Assembly (NCBI GenBank): GCA_937983105.1
Contig: CALKAM010000061.1
Location: 41,587 to 105,586 of the forward strand
DNA from: Planifilum sp021793745
GTDB taxonomy: Bacteria; Bacillota; Bacilli; Thermoactinomycetales; DSM-44946
DNA: 64,000 bases
Direction: 5' to 3'
This document shows, in pieces, positions 58,911 through 64,000 of this stretch. Below the pieces are notes generated by a model that did no database searches, was not told the DNA's origin, and was given only the letters and a program-made list of their open reading frames with translations. The number at the start of each line of letters is the position of its first letter. Within the stretch, counting starts at the first letter, position 1. Made by a program: the position numbers and the translations under genes.

Positions 58911-61007
58911 GTGTCCATTTTGGAAGTGATCAACCTCATCGCACTTCTCGTGATCGCGGGATATGCCATTTACCTCTTTGCTCACGTGGTGTACAGCCGG
59001 TACACCTTCATCCGCCTCGGGAAGCCGGCCAATTTGAAGAAGGATTTGCAGAGCCGGTTGAATGAGGTGTGGGTCAACGTCTTCGGCCAGCGCAAATTGC
59101 TCAAGGACAAGAAGAGCGGGATCATGCACGTGGTGATGTTTTACGGCTTTATCATCATCCAGTTCGGAGCGATCGACCTGTTTATCAAAGGATTGGCTCC
59201 GGGCCATCACCTGCCCCTGCCGGCTTATCCGGTGTTCACCCTTATTCAGGAAATTACCGTCTTCGCCGTGCTGTTGTCGGCCCTGTACGCCTATTATCGG
59301 CGGTTTGTTGAGAAACTTCCGCGGCTGAAGCGGGGATGGAAGGCGGGGTTGGTGGTTTGGTTCCTCACCTCCCTGATGCTTTCCATTCTGTTGTCCACGG
59401 CCTTTGAACAGCTGTGGCTGGGACAAACCGCTTCTTGGGCGACGCCGATCTCTTCCCTGATCGCAGCGCCCTTTGCTCCCTGGCTGTCCGAGGGGGCGGC
59501 GGCGGTATTGTTCTACGTGTTCTGGTGGGCCCATGCCCTGATCCTGTTTTCCTTCCTGGTGTATGTGCCCCAGTCGAAGCATTTTCACCTCATCGTGGCG
59601 CCCATCAACACCTTCTTGAAGCGGCAGGGTCCTCCGGCCAAGCCCTCCCTCATCGACTTTGAGGATGAGTCGGCCACCTCTTACGGGGCGGGCAAGATTG
59701 AAGATTTTAACCAGAAGCAGCTGATCGACCTGTATGCCTGCGTCGAGTGCGGCCGCTGCACCAATGTGTGCCCCGCCGCCGGGACCGGGAAGATGCTGTC
59801 GCCGATGGACCTGATTGTCAAGATGCGGGATCACCTGACCGCCAAAGGGGCGGCCATCACCTCCCGTTCGCCCTGGATGCCGGCCTTCGCCTTCAGTGAA
59901 GCCAACCAAGCCGCCCTGGGAACGGAGGTGACCCGGGCGGAGGACGGCTCCTACGAATATCCGATCCGGCTGGTCGGCGATGTGATCACCGAAACGGAAC
60001 TGTGGGCCTGCACCACCTGCCGGAACTGTGAAGACGCCTGCCCGGTGATGAACGAGCACGTGGAAAAGATCATCGATATGCGGCGCTACCTGGTGCTGAC
60101 CGAAGGGGAGATGCCCGCCGAGGCGGCCCGGACCTTTCAAAACATCGAGCGCCAGGGCAATCCCTGGGGAATCAGCAAGAAGGACCGCTACAACTGGACG
60201 GAGGATCTGGATATTCCCGTCCCGACGGTGAAGGAACAGAAGGATTTCGAATACCTGCTCTGGGTCGGTTCGATGGGCTCCTACGACAATCGGAGCCAGA
60301 AGATCACCCGCGCCCTGGTGCGCCTCCTGCACCACGCGGGGGTCAAGTTCGCCACCCTCGGGAAAAAGGAGAAAAACTCCGGGGATACGGCCCGGCGCAT
60401 GGGGAACGAGTTCCTGTTCCAGCAGTTGGCGATGGACAATATCCAGCAGTTTGAAAAGTACAATGTGAAGAAAATCATCACCCTGGACCCCCATGCCTAC
60501 AACGTGTTTAAGAACGAATACCCCGACCTGGGCTTCGAGGCGGAGGTTTACCACCATACCCAGATTTTGGCCCAGTTGATCCGGGAGGGGCGGATCCGTC
60601 CGACCAAGGAAGTGAAGGAGCGGATCACCTTCCACGACTCCTGTTACCTGGGCCGCTACAACGACGAATACGACGCGCCCCGGTTCATCCTGGAGTCGAT
60701 CCCCGGCGTCGAGCTGGTGGAGATGGAGCGGACCCGGGAAAACGCCATGTGTTGCGGTGCCGGCGGCGGCATGATGTGGATGGAGGAAAGGGAGGGTGTC
60801 CGGATCAACACGGCCCGGACGGAGCAGGCCCTCGCCGTCCGTCCCAGCCTGATCGGCAGCGCCTGTCCCTACTGTCTCACCATGCTGAGCGACGGCACCA
60901 AGGCGAAGGAAGTGGAAGACCAGGTGAAGACCATGGATGTGGCCGAGGTGCTGGAGATGGCCGTCGACTTCGACGACAAGGCGGAACAGGCGGAGGGGGT
61001 TCACTGA
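58911..61007 (+). CDS. fadF: Heterodisulfide-reductase-like Fe-S protein FadF
   Basis: 698 residues. The N-terminal half carries about six transmembrane helices of the nitrate-reductase-gamma type. Two 4Fe-4S motifs (CVECGRCTNVCP and CTTCRNCEDACP) are followed by two CCG domains (MCCGAGGG). It resembles YwjF/FadF of B. subtilis, which passes electrons from acyl-CoA dehydrogenase/ETF to menaquinone. The GTG at 58911 follows AAGGAG. The usual neighbour acdA is not seen; a terminator follows. Confidence 0.88.
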   Translation: MSILEVINLIALLVIAGYAIYLFAHVVYSRYTFIRLGKPANLKKDLQSRLNEVWVNVFGQRKLLKDKKSGIMHVVMFYGFIIIQFGAIDLFIKGLAPGHHLPLPAYPVFTLIQEITVFAVLLSALYAYYRRFVEKLPRLKRGWKAGLVVWFLTSLMLSILLSTAFEQLWLGQTASWATPISSLIAAPFAPWLSEGAAAVLFYVFWWAHALILFSFLVYVPQSKHFHLIVAPINTFLKRQGPPAKPSLIDFEDESATSYGAGKIEDFNQKQLIDLYACVECGRCTNVCPAAGTGKMLSPMDLIVKMRDHLTAKGAAITSRSPWMPAFAFSEANQAALGTEVTRAEDGSYEYPIRLVGDVITETELWACTTCRNCEDACPVMNEHVEKIIDMRRYLVLTEGEMPAEAARTFQNIERQGNPWGISKKDRYNWTEDLDIPVPTVKEQKDFEYLLWVGSMGSYDNRSQKITRALVRLLHHAGVKFATLGKKEKNSGDTARRMGNEFLFQQLAMDNIQQFEKYNVKKIITLDPHAYNVFKNEYPDLGFEAEVYHHTQILAQLIREGRIRPTKEVKERITFHDSCYLGRYNDEYDAPRFILESIPGVELVEMERTRENAMCCGAGGGMMWMEEREGVRINTARTEQALAVRPSLIGSACPYCLTMLSDGTKAKEVEDQVKTMDVAEVLEMAVDFDDKAEQAEGVH

Positions 61008-61033
61008 GCGGATCCCTCCCGGCCTTCCGCATA

Positions 61034-61068
61034 ACTCCCCGAGGCCTTTGGCTTCGGGGAGTATTTTG
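61034..61068 (+). terminator. Terminator after fadF
   Basis: ACTCCCCGAGGCC pairs with GGCTTCGGGGAGT around TTT, followed by ATTTTG. Confidence 0.8.
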
Positions 61069-61118
61069 ATGGGCGGATTCGCGTTCCGGCAAGGGGCATC
61101 CTGCCCTTTTTCGTAAAG

Positions 61119-61155
61119 AAAGAGCACATCCACCGCGGTGTGGATGTGCTTTTTC
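61119..61155. terminator. Second hairpin terminator
   Basis: AGCACATCCAC pairs with GTGGATGTGCT, followed by TTTTTC on plus and a TCTTT run on minus. Confidence 0.7.
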
Positions 61156-61180
61156 AATGGCACGGCTATAATACGGCGCC

Positions 61181-61354
61181 ATCCGCGATCAGCTGCTTTT
61201 GCAGTTCCTCCGCGCCTGGATGCCCGCTGCATCGGTTTATGTCAAGGCCCCGGACGGGCACAACCTCGAGTATATCGCCCTTTTGCCGGATGAACCCCGT
61301 CCGGTGCCCGAGCCGCTGGAAGGGGTTTCGTCGCTTATGAGTATTTACAATTGA
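61181..61354 (+). pseudogene. Remnant of VOC/glyoxalase-family gene
   Basis: A 57-codon open segment ending in TGA at 61354 reads FLRAWMPAASVYVKAPDGHN then LEYIALLPDEPRPVP, the C-terminal pattern of VOC dioxygenase/glyoxalase-like proteins (DPDGHxLExIxxLPxxPRP). It has no N-terminal half, no start codon with a ribosome site, and an in-frame TAA just upstream. It is therefore a truncated leftover, lying between two terminator-like hairpins and the broken MFS gene. Confidence 0.65.
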
Positions 61355-61464
61355 AGGATTACCCGGTAAAATAGCACTATTCACCTGGCAAAATCCAAGA
61401 AAATGTTTTGTTTCCTGGGGCGTGACGTCCCGGGAATTATTCTTTTTTGAAGGAAGGGATTCCG

Positions 61465-62687
61465 TTGCGGGCGTGGTTAAACCGGTACGACCGAACCATC
61501 TGGATTCGGGTGTTTGGGACGGCGTTGACGCAGATCACCAGTTTCATGATTCGCCCCTTTTTGATGTTTTATCTCTTTTCCAAGTTGGACGGTCACCTTT
61601 TTCTGGCCGCGCTGGTGGTCTCCCTTCAACCCCTGGCGTCGATGATCGCCGGATTGTTTGCCGGGGAGTGGGCGGACCGGGCGGGACGAAAGCCGGTGAT
61701 GGCGGCGTCCCTCGCCATCCAGGGCATCAGTATGGCCGGATTTGTGTGGGCGGATTCCGTTTACGCCTTTGCCGGGTTGACCGCGCTGGGCGGAATCGGC
61801 CAATCCCTCTTCCACCCGGCGGCCAACGCGCAGATCGCCGATCTGGTCCCGGATAACCGGCGGGCGGAGGTGTATGCCCTGCTGCACATGGCCTTCAACG
61901 TGGGGGCCGCGGCGGGGCCGATGCTGGGCTTGTTCCTGTTCAGGGCGAACCCGGCCCTGGTGTTCGGTTTGGCGGCCGGATCGCTGTTCCTGTTCTGTGC
62001 GGCCGTGTTGTGGCTGATCCCCGAGACGAAACCGGCAAAAGGGCCGGAGAAGGGAAGCGGCGGAGGGTGGAGGGGGCTTGGCGCTGGCGGGAACACCTTC
62101 CCCTTTTTCTCCTGACAACGCTGGCCGTCCCCATGTCCCTCCTCTATGGTCAAGTGGATACCAATTTGCCGATCCATCTGAGGGACCATTTTGTCGATTA
62201 TCAAAGGGTGTTTGCCGTCATGATGACGGTGAACGGCACGATGGTCATGCTGTGCCAGTGGGCCGTTGCAAGTTGGACGGAGCGACTCGATTCCGGGAAG
62301 GTGTTGGCGGTTTCCTTCCTCCTGCTGGTGGCGGTGTCGGCGGGCTACGGTTGGGCCGGTTCCTTCGCCGTGCTCATCGCCGCGGAGATCGTCTTCACCC
62401 TGGCGGAGATGCTGGGACTTCCCCATATGAACAAGGTGGTGGCCCGCATCGCGCCGGGACATCTGCGGGGTCGGTATTTCGCCATCTTCGGTCTGCAGTG
62501 GGGGGTGGGACGGAGCCTGGGCCCCACCTTCGGTTCAGCCGTTTTTGTCGCCTGGGGCGGGGATGTGATGTTTTATTTGATCGGCGCCCTCTGCCTCCTC
62601 TCTTCGGTCAGTATTCGCAGGGTGATCGCGTTGGGGTCTTCCGCTAAAAAAGCGATGGATCCGGAGACAGTTCAGATAAAGGCGTAA
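61465..62687 (+). pseudogene. MFS transporter broken by one frameshift
   Basis: The first frame (61465 to 62115) encodes helices 1-6 (GEWADRAGRKPVM loop) and ends in an aberrant tail; helices 7-12 resume in another frame from about 62077 to 62687. Adding one G to the GGGGG run at 62072-62076 restores a continuous 12-helix protein. Either the gene is inactivated, is phase variable, or the assembly dropped a base. The start TTG at 61465 follows GGAAGGG. It is related to the MFS half of the fusion at 55813. Confidence 0.8.
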
Positions 62688-62871
62688 TGCAAAAACCTTG
62701 AGAAAATCATTGCGCTGGAAATTTGAAGGATTTAGATTTAGATGTGGACGGAGTTTTTCAGATAAAGAGAAATGGGGGTTGAGACGGGAAGAGGATAAAG
62801 CGAAAGAATTTAAAAGGATAACGCTTTGACTTTGCGATTGACACCAAATGCTGAGGGGGATGAATCTTTTG

Positions 62872-63885
62872 ATGAAGCGATCTCTTTCCGTCCTCATGGC
62901 GTTGGTGCTGGTGTTCGCCATGGTTCCGACGGCTTTTGCCGGAGACGTCGCCGAAAGCGCGGAAGGTGAAAAGGCCGGCCCGGGGAGCGAAACGGAGGCG
63001 ACGGTTCATCGGGACGCCGCCGGCGAAAACAAGGGTGAGGCCAAAGACAGCCGGAACCATCGGGATGACGTAGTTCAAACGGCCGACCAGCCCGAGTTGA
63101 CGGTCAAATCGGGTGTAAGCTACCACGACATCGACGGTGAACCCTATTACGCCGTAAGTGTCCATGCCTCGGTCCCCTGTGAAGAGTCCGTCACCGGCCG
63201 GTTTGAGATGTATCTGGACGGCGAGGAACCGGTGGAATTGGACTGGGAGGACGGCGTCAACGGACTGGTGGCCAATGGGACCTTTCAGGTGGAAAAGCCG
63301 GGAGAGCACAAACTCCTCGTCAAGTTCCAGGGAGACGTGGATGGGGAGACGGTGACGCTGAAAGAGGAGCAGGCCGTCCAATTTCCCGGCGAAGACTTTC
63401 GCCTTGAGGTGACCGATGACGGTAAAGGAACCTTTGGCGGAAAGCTGTCCGGGGTGAAGGAGGCCGAAGGGCGCTGGACCATTCGCGTTTTTGACCCGGA
63501 TGAGGAAGAAGGATTGGTGGAAGAGCACGAATCCGACGCCACCACCGCCCTGGAGTATTCCCATGCCTTTGAGGGATTGAAGCCGGGCACCTATGATGTG
63601 CGGGTCTCTTACGAGGGCACGTTGGACGGTGTGAAGGCAACGGCGAGTGGCTCTCTGACGGGAGTGAAGGTCGGAGGGGACGGCTCGGGAGCGGTCAAGG
63701 ATCCGGGCAAAGAGAAGCCTCCGGTGAAGGAGAATCCCGCCGATCAAGGGGGAAAGGTTGAAAACCCCAAGGGGGGCAAACTGCCCGAAACCAGCACCCC
63801 GTATCCGAACTTTTCCCTTCTCGGAGCCCTGGTGTTGTCGGTCGGTCTGGCCCTGCTGAGGACCCGTTCGGCCGGAGAATCCTGA
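62872..63885 (+). CDS. Surface protein with LPETS sorting signal
   Basis: 337 residues. A signal peptide ends at about TAFAG. An acidic repetitive region with Ig-like beta segments follows (YDVRVSYEGTLDGVKATASG), then a Pro/Gly/Lys linker and KLPETS, a hydrophobic helix (FSLLGALVLSVGLALL) and a positive tail. LPETS differs from LPXTG; class D sortases such as B. subtilis YhcS accept LPDTS and LPDTA. The acidic composition is odd. The ATG 62872 lies 12 bases after GGGGG; TTG 62869 is an alternative. Function is unknown. Confidence 0.7.
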   Translation: MKRSLSVLMALVLVFAMVPTAFAGDVAESAEGEKAGPGSETEATVHRDAAGENKGEAKDSRNHRDDVVQTADQPELTVKSGVSYHDIDGEPYYAVSVHASVPCEESVTGRFEMYLDGEEPVELDWEDGVNGLVANGTFQVEKPGEHKLLVKFQGDVDGETVTLKEEQAVQFPGEDFRLEVTDDGKGTFGGKLSGVKEAEGRWTIRVFDPDEEEGLVEEHESDATTALEYSHAFEGLKPGTYDVRVSYEGTLDGVKATASGSLTGVKVGGDGSGAVKDPGKEKPPVKENPADQGGKVENPKGGKLPETSTPYPNFSLLGALVLSVGLALLRTRSAGES

Positions 63886-63915
63886 ACGGGGCCATCCGCT
63901 GTTCGCATCGATGTC

Positions 63916-63947
63916 AAGGGGGAGCCGTCAAAAGCGGCTCCCCCTTT
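63916..63947 (+). terminator. Terminator after LPETS protein gene
   Basis: AAGGGGGAGCCG pairs with CGGCTCCCCCTT around seven bases, ending TTT. Confidence 0.75.
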
Positions 63948-64000
63948 CCGTCGTGGAATCCCTCCTCCCTTTATTGGACTCGGGGGATGTGATCATGGAC

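Noticed and set aside
63995..64000. ATG at the right edge after GGGGGA
   Set aside because: Could be the start of a further gene, but only two codons are visible.
1..64000. tRNA or rRNA genes, CRISPR arrays, insertion sequences and prophage genes
   Set aside because: None was recognised by eye on either strand: no T-loop consensus in a cloverleaf context, no spaced repeat array, no transposase or phage structural protein.

Overview
The window is GC-rich chromosomal DNA from a Gram-positive endospore former of the Bacillales. Most of its order matches the Bacillus subtilis chromosome just left of oriC: noc, soj, spo0J, yyaC, yyzM, ychF, rpsF-ssb-rpsR, yybS, gdpP, rplI, dnaC, purA, rlmH, htrA, the wal operon, then ywhD, pbpG, speE, speB, ywiB and argS. 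The high GC, spore genes (YyaC, a YheC/D ATP-grasp protein) and gene content fit a thermophilic Thermoactinomycetaceae-type organism. That placement is inference, not proven. dnaA itself lies outside the window, presumably beyond the left edge.

Region 1-6 kb (segregation): a chromosomal ParM-like actin on the minus strand with two 32-bp-spaced direct repeats at its promoter; a YfkAB radical SAM enzyme; then noc, soj and spo0J, with a perfect parS upstream of noc and a second parS inside spo0J. Region 6-21 kb (housekeeping, plus strand): a class V aminotransferase, DUF554, lipid kinase, YkvI, PlsC, YyzM, YchF, the rpsF-ssb-rpsR operon with a candidate S6:S18 leader, a MazG-like protein, YybS, GdpP, L9, DnaC helicase and PurA. 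YyaC is on the minus strand with a sigma-G-like promoter. Region 21-30 kb (minus strand): rlmH and a CxxH/CxxC protein, preceded by two abutting perfect DnaA boxes and a 12-bp hairpin; htrA; then the essential cell-wall operon walR-walK-walH-walI-walJ, here headed by a peptidase-MA-type metalloprotease.

Region 30-38 kb is accessory: a YheC/D protein, an unknown protein that looks like an internally duplicated ribbon-helix-helix, a PTS EIIBC, a GGDEF/histidine-kinase hybrid, YwhD, a predicted independent structured small RNA of about 150 nt ending in a strong terminator, and a permuted-papain-like protein. Region 38-45 kb holds pbpG, spermidine synthase, agmatinase, ywiB, argS, a 54-residue XapX protein and an APH-family kinase.

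Region 46-55.4 kb is a lysine-catabolism unit. A PAS/AAA+/Fis sigma-54 activator precedes a near-perfect -24/-12 promoter with a palindromic upstream site, driving kdd-kamA-kamB-kamC-kamD-kamE: lysine 2,3- and 5,6-aminomutases, the mutase reactivase and 3,5-diaminohexanoate dehydrogenase. A degenerate copy of the palindrome overlaps the activator's own start site, suggesting autoregulation.

Region 55.8-64 kb is mixed. It contains an MFS transporter fused to an MltG-like transglycosylase domain, a lipoprotein, FadF with an operator-like palindrome, a VOC/glyoxalase fragment, an MFS gene broken by one frameshift, and a surface protein ending in a non-canonical LPETS sorting signal. The most unusual items are the MFS-MltG fusion, the structured RNA at 36.2 kb, the ParM/RHH pair, the DnaA-box/hairpin cluster, and the sigma-54 kam circuit.
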